Shown here in pieces: positions 54,051 through 63,609 of a stretch of DNA of 64,000 nucleotides. The position numbers and the translations under genes are program-made. The stretch's first letter is position 1. Each line of letters opens with the position of its first letter. Source of the DNA: Gemmatimonadota bacterium (lineage in GTDB: Bacteria; Gemmatimonadota; Gemmatimonadetes; Longimicrobiales; Gaopeijiaceae); NCBI GenBank assembly GCA_021295815.1, contig JAGWBQ010000008.1, positions 1-64,000 of the forward strand. Reading direction: 5' to 3'. Below the pieces are notes generated by a model that saw nothing but the letters and a program-made list of their open reading frames with translations, searched no databases and was not told the origin of the DNA.

Positions 54051-55355
54051 GTGCCGAGCAAACCGAACCGACGAGAATTCGCCCGCCTTTTCGCCGCAGG
54101 CGGATCGGCGGCTCTCCTCGGCCATCCCGCCCTCGAGGGCCTGCTCTCAGGCAGGTCCGCCGCAGCCGCTTCCCCGCCCGCTCTCGGGCCCGGTGGCGTC
54201 CGTCCACGGGCCGGAGCCGATGTCGACTGGAAGGCGGTGCGGGCAGCCTTCCTCATGCCCGAGGAGCTCTCGGTTCTGAACGCGGCGAATCTCTGCCCTG
54301 CGCCCTCCCACGTCATCGCCTCGGTTCGTGAGGATACCGAACGGCTCGACCGGGAGCCGGTGCCGTCGTTCCGGGCCGAGATGCACGGGGTGCGGGAGCC
54401 GGTGCGGGATCTGCTCGCGGATTTTCTCGGAGTGACGCCTGAAGAGATCATCATCGTCCGCAACACCAGCGAGGCGAACAACTGGGTCTCCGCCGGTCTC
54501 GATCTCGGTAGCGGCGACGAGGTGGTGATCGTGGCCGACAACCACCCGAGCAGCAACCGGGCCTGGAAGGGGCGCGCCGAGCGTTTCGGTTTCACGGTCA
54601 GGGAGATCGTCCCGCCTTCGCCTCATCCGGGGCCGGACTACTACGTCGACGCCTTTCGTCGGGAGATCACGTCTTCCACACGGCTGATCGCCTTCACCCA
54701 TCTCACCAACACGGCCGGAGACCTCTTTCCGGCGGCGGAGCTCTGCGCCCTGGCGCGGGAACGCGGAGTGCTGTCGCATGTGGACGGTGCGCAGTCCTTC
54801 GGCCTCTTCGACGTGAATCTGCGAGAGATGGGGGCGGATTTCTACAGCGGAAGCGCGCACAAATGGCCCTGCGGTCCGAAGGAGGCGGGAGTCCTCTACG
54901 TCCGCGCGGAGGTCGCCGATCGACTCTGGCCCTCGGTTTACTCGGCCTACCCCGGGAGGCGGGGACTGTCGCGCACCCACGAGGGCATGGGCCAGCGGGA
55001 CGAACCCGCTCTCCGCGCCTTCGGACGGCAGATCGAGTTCCTGAACGGAATCGGGATGGTCGAGATCGAAGAACGCTCGCGCTACCTGGCGAGCCTGCTG
55101 CACGATGCGCTCGTCGAACTGCCGGGGATCCGCATGTGGACCTCGCCCCATGCCGAGCGCAGAGCGGCGGTGGTGACCTTCCGACCGGCTTCGCTCGACC
55201 CGGCCGAGGTGATCGCCGCACTGGAGGAAGACGGAATAGTCGCCGCGGCTCGGACCGGGAGCGACCGGCCGGGCGTGCGCTTCTCGCCGCACTTCTACAA
55301 CTCGGAGACCGACGTGGAACGGGCGGTGGCGGCGATCTCGCGTTATCTGGTCTGA
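54051..55355 (+). CDS. Class V aminotransferase-fold PLP enzyme with Tat-type signal
   Basis: A 434-aa PLP enzyme. The N-terminus reads NRREFARLFAAGGSAALLGH, a twin-arginine signal. The GTG at 54051 is fixed by AGGAGGT 6 bp upstream. The fold is class V (isopenicillin-N-epimerase/cysteine-desulfurase-like): VRNTSEANNWVSAGLDLGSG, HVDGAQSFGLFDVNLREMGA, and the Schiff-base Lys in YSGSAHKWPCGPKEAGVLYV. Tat export would allow a cofactor-loaded enzyme to act outside the cytoplasm. Substrate unknown; desulfurase, epimerase or lyase chemistry are all possible. Confidence 0.82.
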   Translation: MPSKPNRREFARLFAAGGSAALLGHPALEGLLSGRSAAAASPPALGPGGVRPRAGADVDWKAVRAAFLMPEELSVLNAANLCPAPSHVIASVREDTERLDREPVPSFRAEMHGVREPVRDLLADFLGVTPEEIIIVRNTSEANNWVSAGLDLGSGDEVVIVADNHPSSNRAWKGRAERFGFTVREIVPPSPHPGPDYYVDAFRREITSSTRLIAFTHLTNTAGDLFPAAELCALARERGVLSHVDGAQSFGLFDVNLREMGADFYSGSAHKWPCGPKEAGVLYVRAEVADRLWPSVYSAYPGRRGLSRTHEGMGQRDEPALRAFGRQIEFLNGIGMVEIEERSRYLASLLHDALVELPGIRMWTSPHAERRAAVVTFRPASLDPAEVIAALEEDGIVAAARTGSDRPGVRFSPHFYNSETDVERAVAAISRYLV

Positions 55356-55360
55356 CACTC

Positions 55361-55391
55361 GGTTCACGCAAGAACACCGAGCTCGTGAACC
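55361..55391. terminator. Terminator-like inverted repeat between convergent genes
   Basis: GGTTCACG (55361-55368) and CGTGAACC (55384-55391) form a perfect 8-bp stem with a 15-nt loop, between the stops at 55355 (+) and 55430 (-). No T-run follows. Confidence 0.45.
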
Positions 55392-55429
55392 CTGCTCCGG
55401 CGGCAGCGCCGGGGGAGGGTGAAGGACTC

Positions 55430-56698
55430 CTACCAGCCGCCGAGGCTCGGACCGAAGACGAGCACTCGAGGTTCGCCCAGGCCGTCGAACGCGCGAGCCA
55501 GGGACTCCGGCGTCACAGCTGAAATTTCGGAGCCGAGACGCCGGACTCGACCTTCCCTGAGCAGGTCGCCGCTGATCCGGAGGCCGGCGTCGGAGCCGTT
55601 AGCGTCGGCAAGCAGGCTTCGTGCCCGGAAGGCCCTGCGGGCCAGCAGGAAAAGCGTGCCGTCGGGAGGGGAACCTCGCAGTTCCCGTACCGTTGCCAGA
55701 GCGTCGTCGATCCACCGGGCGGCGCGGTCGGGATGGAATGCGGCGCGTACCAGCACGACGGTTCCGTCCGGCACCTCGGCGATCGCCACGTCGACGCCGT
55801 AGGTGGAGGGCCGGGGCGGATCGGGCATGAGTTCGGCGCGCACGAGGTCCGCCGCGAACTCGAGCTCGGTTCGCGGGACGTCGGACTGCACCGGATAGGC
55901 CAGACCGATCCATGAAGCGGTCACGTTGCGCCGGAGGTCCGACCGTCGGCCGGTCGCCCACGGGGCTCCGACCGCCGCGATCCCGGTGTTGGCACCCATC
56001 TCGGCGACCGCCGCCGAGTCGACCGTTCCCGACGCCTCGGCCCGGCCAGGCGCTTCGAGGCCGGCGGAAGGCAGCGCCCAACCGGGGCCGGTGACGACGG
56101 TCAGGGCGCGGGAAGACCGGTAACCGGAGCGGTGAAGGGCGTCGACGTCGGCGAACGAGACCGACGCAGGGTCGCCTGCCCGGGCCTGCCGTGCCGCCCG
56201 CCCCGTCAGAAGCGCGGTCAGCTCCGCCTCGAATTCCTCTACCGGGGATCCGTCCGAAAAGGCCGCAGCTGCGACGGCGCGCGACCTGACTTCCTCGAAC
56301 CGGGCCGCGGGAGGGGACGAGAATATTGCTGCCGAGGCAAGCTCCCACGCCGCGTCCCACCCCGTCGGAGACGAGACCAGTTGGAAGCGTGTGGAGACCC
56401 GGCCGACCGACGCCTCGACCCTTGCGGTGCGGCCCGCCAGACGGCGGTTCGCCTCGGCGACCAGGGCCTCAGCGAGGAGCGACGCCGTGCCCGATGACAC
56501 GTTCGAGCCGGAAAGAGAGCCGACCGGCACGGTGAGCGTGACTACCACCGCCCCTGTTGCCCTAGCTTCGACGTACCGCGGAACCCCCTGGCCGGCCGCA
56601 GTGCCGGGCTGGGCCAACAGGGCGAGAGCGAGGACCGCCAGCGCCCGTCCGCGGAATCCTTTGATGGCCGCCGGCACCGGAAACGCCCTAGTCGTCAT
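55430..56698 (-). CDS. M16-like protein without the catalytic HxxEH (second of a pair)
   Basis: A 422-aa exported protein (signal AVLALALLAQPGTAAGQ). It has the M16 layout: VVVTLTVPVGSLSGSNVSSG at the first strand and helix, a linker, then SFADVDALHRSGYRSSRALT and a second half-barrel. The zinc motif HxxEH should lie at GTASLLAEAL, but both His and the Glu are absent, so it cannot be a normal peptidase. The ATG overlaps the stop of the other M16-like gene (ATGA). In known two-subunit M16 enzymes one chain is inactive; here both appear to be. Confidence 0.75.
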   Translation of the reverse strand: MTTRAFPVPAAIKGFRGRALAVLALALLAQPGTAAGQGVPRYVEARATGAVVVTLTVPVGSLSGSNVSSGTASLLAEALVAEANRRLAGRTARVEASVGRVSTRFQLVSSPTGWDAAWELASAAIFSSPPAARFEEVRSRAVAAAAFSDGSPVEEFEAELTALLTGRAARQARAGDPASVSFADVDALHRSGYRSSRALTVVTGPGWALPSAGLEAPGRAEASGTVDSAAVAEMGANTGIAAVGAPWATGRRSDLRRNVTASWIGLAYPVQSDVPRTELEFAADLVRAELMPDPPRPSTYGVDVAIAEVPDGTVVLVRAAFHPDRAARWIDDALATVRELRGSPPDGTLFLLARRAFRARSLLADANGSDAGLRISGDLLREGRVRRLGSEISAVTPESLARAFDGLGEPRVLVFGPSLGGW

Positions 56699-57936
56699 CG
56701 CCCGAGGTCGGCGTAGCGAGGTCCGTCGAGGGTCTCGACGTATTCCAACATCTCGGCGAGCCCCAGGCTCTCCAGCTGCCGGAGACGTTCGGATGCGGCG
56801 GCGAGCTCGCCTGTGGTTCCGTAGGCATCGGTGATCGCCCTCAGAACCGCAGCCGGTCGGTCCAGTCTCGTCCAGCGCTCGAGGGCCGCCTCGCGGGCGG
56901 CCTCGCGAACCTCCTGCTCGGTGAGCGTCTCGCGCACTCGGTCTACGATGCCTCTCAGCAGCTCGCGAACCGTGTTGGCGCCGCGTGGGTAGGCGGCGCC
57001 GGTCACTACTATCGCGGAGCGGTCCGCGAGGGTGAGAAGCCTCACGGCCATGACCGACTCGTCGGGCCCCGAGTTCATGCGGGCGGCGATCAGCCTGACC
57101 AGCACCTCGGCTCGCGGATCCGCAGGTGATCGGTCCGCCCAGACCGACCCGTGCCAGCGCCTGATGGTCGACGGCCGTCCGGATGCCGCTATGGACGGAT
57201 GGGGCAGATCGTCGAGTCCGGCGGGAGGCGGATCCCGGTTGCCGAGGATGCCCAGAGCGGCAAGCACGACTGCCGGTTCCGCCGAAGTGTGCACGAAGAC
57301 CGCCATCGAGCCCGGAACGTGGGTGCGAGCCCAGAGTTCACGGATTCCGGCGAAGCGCAGTTCGCCCGCGGCCGAGGCGGTCGTGACGCCCAGTTCGGTG
57401 AGCAGGCGCGCTACGAGGTACTCCTCCGGCGACTCCTCCCGGCGGGACGCCTCTTCTCGCGAGAGCACGAGAATTTCGGGGAGGTTGCCGTCGCCGGGCG
57501 AGGGTGCGGCGACCCCGGTCCGGATCAGGAAGCCGAGAAAATCGAGATCGATCTCGGCCCCCTCGACCGAGTAGCTGATCCCCCAGGGCGAGCGGGTCGC
57601 GGAGACGTCGGCTCCCGTCGAGCCTACTGCGCCCCTCATGCGCCGTTCGGCGAGCTCCGCGACGACCGCTCCGGCTCCTCTCTCCACCGGATGCTCGGTT
57701 ACGGGGACGAAGACTCTGATCGCGGCGACGCCCGTGGCTTCGGCAGGGAAGAGAAAGATCTCCGGGCCGTCCACCAGCCGGATGATCGTATCCGGCGACG
57801 GCAGGAGGTCCTGCGCGTCAACGGGCCCGGCCGGATCCGATGCGATGGAAAGGCTCCACGCGACGAGAAAAGGTACCGCGCGCGACGACGGCGGGCGAGG
57901 CCGAAGGATCCCCACTGTGAGGCCGCCCTTCCTCAC
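56695..57936 (-). CDS. M16-like protein without the catalytic HxxEH (first of a pair)
   Basis: A 413-aa protein with N-terminal hydrophobic signal (AVPFLVAWSLSIASD) from GTG 57936. VAAIRVFVPVTEHPVERGAG followed by AVVAELAERRM aligns with the M16 zinc helix, but His, Glu and His are all missing. Later parts fit M16 (ELWARTHVPGSMAVFVHTSA). It is coupled to the second gene, so the two probably form a heterodimer that binds peptides or acts as a scaffold. Assignment rests on layout, as sequence similarity to M16 is low. Confidence 0.65.
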   Translation of the reverse strand: MRKGGLTVGILRPRPPSSRAVPFLVAWSLSIASDPAGPVDAQDLLPSPDTIIRLVDGPEIFLFPAEATGVAAIRVFVPVTEHPVERGAGAVVAELAERRMRGAVGSTGADVSATRSPWGISYSVEGAEIDLDFLGFLIRTGVAAPSPGDGNLPEILVLSREEASRREESPEEYLVARLLTELGVTTASAAGELRFAGIRELWARTHVPGSMAVFVHTSAEPAVVLAALGILGNRDPPPAGLDDLPHPSIAASGRPSTIRRWHGSVWADRSPADPRAEVLVRLIAARMNSGPDESVMAVRLLTLADRSAIVVTGAAYPRGANTVRELLRGIVDRVRETLTEQEVREAAREAALERWTRLDRPAAVLRAITDAYGTTGELAAASERLRQLESLGLAEMLEYVETLDGPRYADLGR

Positions 57937-57994
57937 CGCGACCAGAGCGCATGCAGCGCCGCGCTGCCGGTGGAGGCCTTGGCCACGGGGGCGT

Positions 57995-58927
57995 TTAGTC
58001 CCGGATTTCCTCGGGGAAGAAGTAGTTCATGGGGTTGCGCGGTACCCCGTTCACATGCACCTCGTAGTGGACGTGGGTCGAGGTGGAGGTTCCCGTACTT
58101 CCCATCAGACCCACGGGATCGCCGCGTTTCACCATTTGACCGACCCTGACCAGAAGCTTGTCGGCGTGAGCGTATCGGGTGACGAAGCCGTAGCCGTGGT
58201 CGATATCCACGGTCAGTCCGTATCCGGGCAGGTTGGAGGCACGAATCACTCTGCCTTTCGCGGTCGCCCACACCTGCGACCCGCGCACTCCCGAGATGTC
58301 GACGCCGTGGTGAGGCAACGGCAGATTGTGGATCGGATGGAGACGCTCCTGCGAAAAACCGCTCGCGATCCATCCGGCGGCCGGTTTGATGGAGGGGAGA
58401 GATTCGAGCATGTCGCGCTTGGCGCTCGCTTCGTCCACCGCCGCAGTCAGACTCGCCAGCAGGATGTCGGCCCGGCGCGTAGCTTCGTCGAGCGCGTCGG
58501 AGATGCCGAAAGCCCGAGTCCGCGAGGTCGAGTCGAGTTCGTCGAGGTAGTAGGTTTCCAAGGTCGGGGAGCCCGGCCCTCCGACTCCGGCCATGAGCAC
58601 CTCGGGGTCGAGCGGATCGAGACCGGCCAGGGTGCGGAGCTGAGCGTCGCGTTCGGCGATCTCGCCGATTCGGTCGCTGATCGAGGCGGCCTTGTCTTCA
58701 AAGGCGAGGAGCTCTTCGCCGAGAGTCGAGGTGCGAGCCTCCAGGACGCCGACATGTACGGCCTGCGTGAGCCCGTACGTCGCAAGAACGAGCAGGGCGA
58801 GCCCCAGGAAGGCCGCCAGCCCTCCCGCCCAGCAGATTTTCCGGCCCAGGGTCCGCGACAGGGAGAGGTGGGTTGTCTTCCCGGACCGTTCGTCCATGAC
58901 CACCACCGACCAGCGTCGACCTCTCAT
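57995..58927 (-). CDS. M23 (LytM-type) peptidase, membrane anchored
   Basis: A 310-aa protein. One N-terminal helix (AGGLAAFLGLALLVLATYGL) is followed by a coiled coil (residues about 60-110 and 140-170), then a LytM domain. Zinc ligands: HHGVDISG (HxxxD) and THVHYEVHVNG (HxH). IRASNLPGYGLTVDIDHGYG and TRYAHADKLLVRVGQMVKRG are typical of M23 peptidoglycan endopeptidases. Coiled-coil plus LytM resembles EnvC/MepM-type division or wall-remodelling factors. A 203-bp gap without a gene separates it from metG. Confidence 0.88.
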   Translation of the reverse strand: MRGRRWSVVVMDERSGKTTHLSLSRTLGRKICWAGGLAAFLGLALLVLATYGLTQAVHVGVLEARTSTLGEELLAFEDKAASISDRIGEIAERDAQLRTLAGLDPLDPEVLMAGVGGPGSPTLETYYLDELDSTSRTRAFGISDALDEATRRADILLASLTAAVDEASAKRDMLESLPSIKPAAGWIASGFSQERLHPIHNLPLPHHGVDISGVRGSQVWATAKGRVIRASNLPGYGLTVDIDHGYGFVTRYAHADKLLVRVGQMVKRGDPVGLMGSTGTSTSTHVHYEVHVNGVPRNPMNYFFPEEIRD

Positions 58928-59130
58928 GCGGGACTTGCCGTATTCGTGTCGTCAGGTGTTCCGAGCATCGGTTCCTTGGTCAGGCTGTCTGCCACGCTGA
59001 TTGGAGAGTGCAAAGATGCCAAGCCGCAGCCGAGGTGTCAAGGTCGCACACGGAAAACGGACGAAGCCACGCGCCGCCGTTACGCCGCTCTCGGCGCTCG
59101 TAGTTTCACCGCGGACGGTGGAGGAACACC

Positions 59131-60681
59131 TCACCGCAGGCTTTCCACCTTGGGGAAGAGCGGCTCGAGCGCGTCGAGGCTGCGGCCCGCGAGGGAGCCT
59201 GCGGTAGCTTCCTCCAACGTGGGCGCCGCATCCGTTCCGAAACAGCGAGCGAGGCGCACCATGGCGTTCGGGGTGACGGGCTCGAAGAGCGCACAGAGCA
59301 CCAAGACCACCCGGGCGAGGCTGGCCAAAGCCTCGTCGAGCTCTTCCGCCGCGCCGCCGTCCGCTAGCTTGGCCAGCTTCCACGGCTGCGAAGCTTCCAC
59401 GTATCCGTTCGCGATGCGGGCCAGCTCCATCGCTGCAGCCAGCGCTTCGTGGAGTCTGAGCCGCTCCATCTCCGACCTCACCCGTTCCACCGCACCTTCG
59501 ATCTCGGCGGCGAGCCCTTCTCCCGGGGCGTCGGGCACGATTCCGTCCCGGTAGCGGCGGATCATCGAAACCACTCTCGACGCAAGATTGCCCAATATGT
59601 TGGCGAGCTCGGAGTAGCGGGCGAGGAAGCGTTCGGGCGTGTAAGAGGCGTCCGATCCGGTGGGCATCTCCCTGAGCAGATACCAGCGCACCGCGTCGGC
59701 CCCGAAATCGCGGCTGATCCCGAGCGGATCCACCACGTTGCCGAGGGACTTGGACATCTTGGTGTCTCCCACCACCCACCAGCCGTGCGCGAGCAGCCGG
59801 GCGGGCGCCGGCAGCCCCACCCCCATGAGCAGCGTCGGCCAGTAGACGGCGTGCGTGGTGATGATGTCCTTGCCCACCACATGGAGATCGCACGGCCAGC
59901 GCGAGTCGCCCCAGTCGTCGAAGCCCTGCCGTTCCGGCTCGGCGTCCGGGTCGATCGCGCCCGACGCGGTAAGGTAGTTGATGAGGGCGTCCACCCACAC
60001 GTAGGCGACGTGGTCGCGGTCGAAGGGCAGCTCGACGCCCCACGACACCCTCGACTTGGGACGTGAGATCGAGAGGTCGGCGAGCGGCTTCTCCAGAAAG
60101 CCCCGGATCTCGTTCAAACGCGAGCGTGGAACGATCCAATCCGGGTTGGCGTCGATATGTCGCAGCAGGTCTTCCCGGAACGCGCTCATGCGGAAGAAAT
60201 AGTTCTTCTCCTCGATCCGACGCACTGGTCGCGAGCAGTCCGGGCAGGTGTCGCCCGGCCCCAGATCCTTCTCGGTCCAGAAGCGCTCCTCGTGGATGCA
60301 GTACCAGCCCGAGTATCTGCCTTCGTATATGTGCCCGCGTTCGTGGAGCCGGGTGAGAAACGCGGTCACTACGGCCTTGTGCTCGTCCTCCGTCGTGCGG
60401 ATGAAGCGGTCGTGAGAGATGTCGAGCTCCTCCCAGGCCGCCAGGAAGCGGTCGGCCATGGTGTCGCAGAGCTCGATAGGGGTGACGCCTCGCCTGGACG
60501 CCTCCTCCTCGATCTTGGGGCCGTGCTCGTCGGTCCCGGTGAGGAAGAGCACGTTCGATCCCTCCCGGCGCCAGAAGCGAGCGAGCGCGTCCGCCAGGAT
60601 GGTCGTATAGGCGTGTCCGATGTGCGGTTCGCCGGAGGCGTAGTAGATGGGCGTGCTGACGAAGCGCCCAGATCCGGTCAT
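59131..60681 (-). CDS. metG: Methionyl-tRNA synthetase
   Basis: A 516-aa class I synthetase that charges tRNA-Met. HIGH motif PHIGHAYT near residue 19; KMSKS in DTKMSKSLGNVV. The zinc-finger region is CIHEERFWTEKDLGPGDTCP then DC, where the first CxxC has lost its second Cys, so only three Cys remain. It has no C-terminal EMAP-like tRNA-binding domain, as in the short bacterial form. The ATG overlaps the stop of the ricT-like gene (ATGA). Confidence 0.96.
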   Translation of the reverse strand: MTGSGRFVSTPIYYASGEPHIGHAYTTILADALARFWRREGSNVLFLTGTDEHGPKIEEEASRRGVTPIELCDTMADRFLAAWEELDISHDRFIRTTEDEHKAVVTAFLTRLHERGHIYEGRYSGWYCIHEERFWTEKDLGPGDTCPDCSRPVRRIEEKNYFFRMSAFREDLLRHIDANPDWIVPRSRLNEIRGFLEKPLADLSISRPKSRVSWGVELPFDRDHVAYVWVDALINYLTASGAIDPDAEPERQGFDDWGDSRWPCDLHVVGKDIITTHAVYWPTLLMGVGLPAPARLLAHGWWVVGDTKMSKSLGNVVDPLGISRDFGADAVRWYLLREMPTGSDASYTPERFLARYSELANILGNLASRVVSMIRRYRDGIVPDAPGEGLAAEIEGAVERVRSEMERLRLHEALAAAMELARIANGYVEASQPWKLAKLADGGAAEELDEALASLARVVLVLCALFEPVTPNAMVRLARCFGTDAAPTLEEATAGSLAGRSLDALEPLFPKVESLR

Positions 60682-61652
60682 GCCCGCCGTTCGGCCCTTG
60701 GGGCGGCCATTTCCTTCTGAAGATCGCCCAAGGTCACCATCCTTCTGTCTCCGTCATCGTTCTTCAGCCAGACCTCCTCCTTGAAAATATCGATATCGAC
60801 GACCCTCTCGCGTCCGTCGGCCAGCGCGAGCACTCGCCCCTTGCGCGGGAAGCGGCGCCGAGCCTCCACGTAACTGGAGTGTTCGTGAAGCAGGCAGCAC
60901 ATGAGGCGCCCGCAATTGCCGCTGATCTGCTCCGGATTGAGCGAGAGATCCTGATCTCGGGCCACGGCCACGGTCACCTTGCGGAAGGAGGTCATCCAGG
61001 TCGAACAGCACTGTTCGCGTCCGCATCTGCCGACGCCGCCCAACTGCTTGGCCTCTTCTCGCGCGGTAAGATGCTCGAGCCGCACGCGGGCCCTGAAGGT
61101 GCGAGCGAGCTCGGGGAGGAAACGACGGAAGTCGACCCGTCTGGGGGCGGTGAAGTAGAGGATCAGGTAGCGTCGATCGAAGCGCCACTCGGCGTCGGAG
61201 AATTTCATCTCCAGACCGCTCTCAAGAGCCATCTCCCTGGCACGTCGACACACGCGCTCGTCATCCGCTCTCAGCTCGGGGAGCTTGGCCACGTCGTTCT
61301 TGGTGGCGAGCCTGATCACGTCGAGCTCGGGGGTCGGGGTGGCGCAGCCCGTGGAGGTGGAACACTTGCGTTCGGCGACGGCTCCCAAGGCGGTGACCCG
61401 CCCCAGGTCCCAGCCTCCCTCGGCCTCGACTATGACCCGGTCTCCGGTACTGAGGTCGATCCCGCGGCTGCCGAAATATCCCTTGCGCGCACCCTTGAAG
61501 CTCACCTCGGCGAAGAGGGTCGCCCATTCGGATTCCTGTTCGCCGTTACGCGGGGCGGGGGGAGGTGAATGAACGGCCGTCGGTGGTGGCGCGGCGGCGG
61601 GTGCGAGCGGGGAGGGAACGGGTCGGTCGTCGCCGGGGGCTGAGCTGGACAC
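60678..61652 (-). CDS. ricT: PSP1-domain protein, RicT (YaaT)-like
   Basis: A 324-aa protein. After a Pro/Ala-rich leader, the PSP1 domain includes ERKCSTSTGC, LILYFTAPRRVDFRRFLPEL, a cysteine cluster GRCGREQCCSTW, and SGNCGRLMCCLLHEHSSY. In Bacillus, RicT/YaaT joins RicA and RicF in a [4Fe-4S] complex that promotes RNA maturation by RNase Y; the cysteines fit cluster binding. GTG 61652 follows the accA stop by 3 bp. Being next to metG mirrors a common arrangement. Confidence 0.85.
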   Translation of the reverse strand: MSSSAPGDDRPVPSPLAPAAAPPPTAVHSPPPAPRNGEQESEWATLFAEVSFKGARKGYFGSRGIDLSTGDRVIVEAEGGWDLGRVTALGAVAERKCSTSTGCATPTPELDVIRLATKNDVAKLPELRADDERVCRRAREMALESGLEMKFSDAEWRFDRRYLILYFTAPRRVDFRRFLPELARTFRARVRLEHLTAREEAKQLGGVGRCGREQCCSTWMTSFRKVTVAVARDQDLSLNPEQISGNCGRLMCCLLHEHSSYVEARRRFPRKGRVLALADGRERVVDIDIFKEEVWLKNDDGDRRMVTLGDLQKEMAAPRAERRA

Positions 61653-61655
61653 CGG

Positions 61656-62609
61656 CTACGCGTTCGCCTCCCGCCAGGCTCCGACGGCTTCGTACTTGGC
61701 GTGGCGCGCCGCGATCAGCGCGTCCGGGGTCAGGGCTGCGAGTTCGTCCAGCAGACTGCCGAGGGCGGAGCTCAGGCTTTTGGCGGCGGCGTCCCAATCG
61801 GAATGGGCTCCGGCGTCGGGCTCGGGCACGATCTTGTCGCACACCCCCATCTCGACGAGGTCCTTGGCGGTGAGCCGAAGAGCCACCGCGGCCTCCTCCT
61901 TCTTCTCGGCGGTGCGCCAGAGTATGGCGGCGCATCCCTCTGGAGAGATCACCGAGTAGATCGAGTGCTGCAGCATGACGATCCGGTCCGTGACGCCGAT
62001 ACCCAGGGCGCCGCCCGACATGCCTTCTCCGATGACCACGGAGACCGTGGGCACCTTCAGGCAGGCCATCTCCCGGAGGTTGCGGGCGATGGACTCGGCG
62101 ATCCCGCGTTCCTCCGACCCGATTCCGGGGAAGGCGCCCGGCGTGTCGATGAAGGTCACGACCGGGCGTCCGAACTTCTCGGCCTGGCGCATGAGGCGGA
62201 GCGCCTTGCGATAGCCCTCGGGGTGCGGCATGCCGAAGTTGCGTCGAAGGTTCTCCTTCATGTCGCGCCCCTTCTGATGCCCTATCACCATCAGCGAACG
62301 ATCGCCCAGGCGGGCCCAGCCCCCCACGATCGCCTCGTCGTCCCTGAAGTTGCGGTCGCCGTGGAGCTCGATCCAATCGGTGAAGATCCGCTCCACGTAG
62401 TCGAGCGTGTAAGGACGACGCGGGTGACGCGCCACCTGCACCTGCTCCATGGGAGAGAGGTTCCGATAGGTCTCGTTCGTCACTTGAGTCAGGCGAGTCT
62501 CCATCTCTTCGATCCGGGAGGAGTCCTGTCCGCGCTGCTTCGAGTCGCGCTTGAGCTTCTCGATCTGGGTGCGTATCGTCTCGATATTGCGCTCGAATTC
62601 GAACTGCAT
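61656..62609 (-). CDS. accA: Acetyl-CoA carboxylase carboxyltransferase subunit alpha
   Basis: A 317-aa subunit of the carboxyltransferase that, with AccD, moves CO2 from biotin to acetyl-CoA for fatty-acid synthesis. HPRRPYTLDYVERIFTDWIE, GHQKGRDMKENLRRNFGMPH, FIDTPGAFPGIGSEERGIAE and VIGEGMSGGALGIGVTDRIV are diagnostic. ATG 62609 begins MQFEFERNIETIRTQIEKL, the usual helical N-terminus. It heads the leftward accA-ricT-metG operon. Confidence 0.96.
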   Translation of the reverse strand: MQFEFERNIETIRTQIEKLKRDSKQRGQDSSRIEEMETRLTQVTNETYRNLSPMEQVQVARHPRRPYTLDYVERIFTDWIELHGDRNFRDDEAIVGGWARLGDRSLMVIGHQKGRDMKENLRRNFGMPHPEGYRKALRLMRQAEKFGRPVVTFIDTPGAFPGIGSEERGIAESIARNLREMACLKVPTVSVVIGEGMSGGALGIGVTDRIVMLQHSIYSVISPEGCAAILWRTAEKKEEAAVALRLTAKDLVEMGVCDKIVPEPDAGAHSDWDAAAKSLSSALGSLLDELAALTPDALIAARHAKYEAVGAWREANA

Positions 62610-62880
62610 TTCGTGAGACGGTATGGAGGCGCGTGCGGGGTGGAGAGCGCGGGCGTCGGCCGCTCGCGGGCGAAACATGGGCGAGAACCTGGGAACGCCG
62701 ACCGCCGAGTCGGCCGGAGCCGGTGTCCGCCGGAGACGCGGTGATGGCGAACGATGGGGAACACCGGAGCCGCGCAGGGTGTTCCGATGCAGAACAGTCC
62801 GTCGATGACGCGCCGCTCTACCGTGGCAGTTCCTGGCTGCGGGCTGCCACTGCTTCGAGCGCCACGATACGGCTGGTCCG

Positions 62881-63609
62881 GTGACCCGTTTTCTCTCCCC
62901 CGAGCTCGTTCCCTTCCCACTCTTCGGGACCGCGCACCTGGCCACCCTGGCGCTGGCGGCGGTCGTGGGCTTCCTGATGGTGCGGGGCGGTCGTCGCTCG
63001 AAGGCGCGGAGGTCGCGGCTGAGATGGGCCATGGTCGCGGGCTTCCTCATCGGCGAGTCGCTCTCGAACGGATGGAGCGCGAGCGTGGGACGATGGCAGC
63101 TCGATTCGGACCTCCCCCTGCACCTGTGCGGCGTGATGGTGTGGGTGAGCGTCTACGGGCTGGTCAGCCGGGCGCGCTGGGCGCGCACCCTAATGTACTT
63201 CTTCGGCGTCGCCGGCGCATCCCAGGCGCTGCTTACGCCTTCGGCCGAACACGGCATCGCCCACATCGCCTACCTGGCCACCATGCTCTCCCACGGACTC
63301 CTGGTGATCGCCGGGCTCTGGGTCGTGCTCGTCGAGGAATACCGACCCGGGATTCGTGACCTCGTGGTCGCCTTCGTCATTCTGAACATCTACGCGCTGG
63401 CCCTCTACCCGGTAAACCTCCTGCTGGGCTCCAACTACATGTACCTCGTGTCCAAGCCGGAATCGCAGTCGCTCTTCGATGTCTTTCCGAGCTGGCCCTG
63501 GTACCTTCTGCTAACGGAGTTCGTCGCGTTCGCCCTCTTCGTGTTGATGTATCTGCCTTTCCGACGAGGCAGGTCTACCCGGATCCGACGGGGGGCTCGG
63601 GGAGCTTGA
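62881..63609 (+). CDS. TIGR02206 (YwaF-like) integral membrane protein
   Basis: A 242-aa protein with about seven helices and GTG start at 62881. FPLFGTAHLATLALAAVVGF, WQLDSDLPLHLCGVMVWVSV and LALYPVNLLLGSNYMYLVSK followed by PE match the TIGR02206 family of unknown function. It is divergent from accA with 271 bp between the starts, in which I see no gene. Its 3' end overlaps the MFS gene on the opposite strand by 35 bp. Confidence 0.85.
   Translation: MTRFLSPELVPFPLFGTAHLATLALAAVVGFLMVRGGRRSKARRSRLRWAMVAGFLIGESLSNGWSASVGRWQLDSDLPLHLCGVMVWVSVYGLVSRARWARTLMYFFGVAGASQALLTPSAEHGIAHIAYLATMLSHGLLVIAGLWVVLVEEYRPGIRDLVVAFVILNIYALALYPVNLLLGSNYMYLVSKPESQSLFDVFPSWPWYLLLTEFVAFALFVLMYLPFRRGRSTRIRRGARGA

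Noticed and set aside
58952-59207. Short frames in the gap between the M23 gene and metG
   Set aside because: No ribosome site or conserved pattern; probably promoter and leader sequence.
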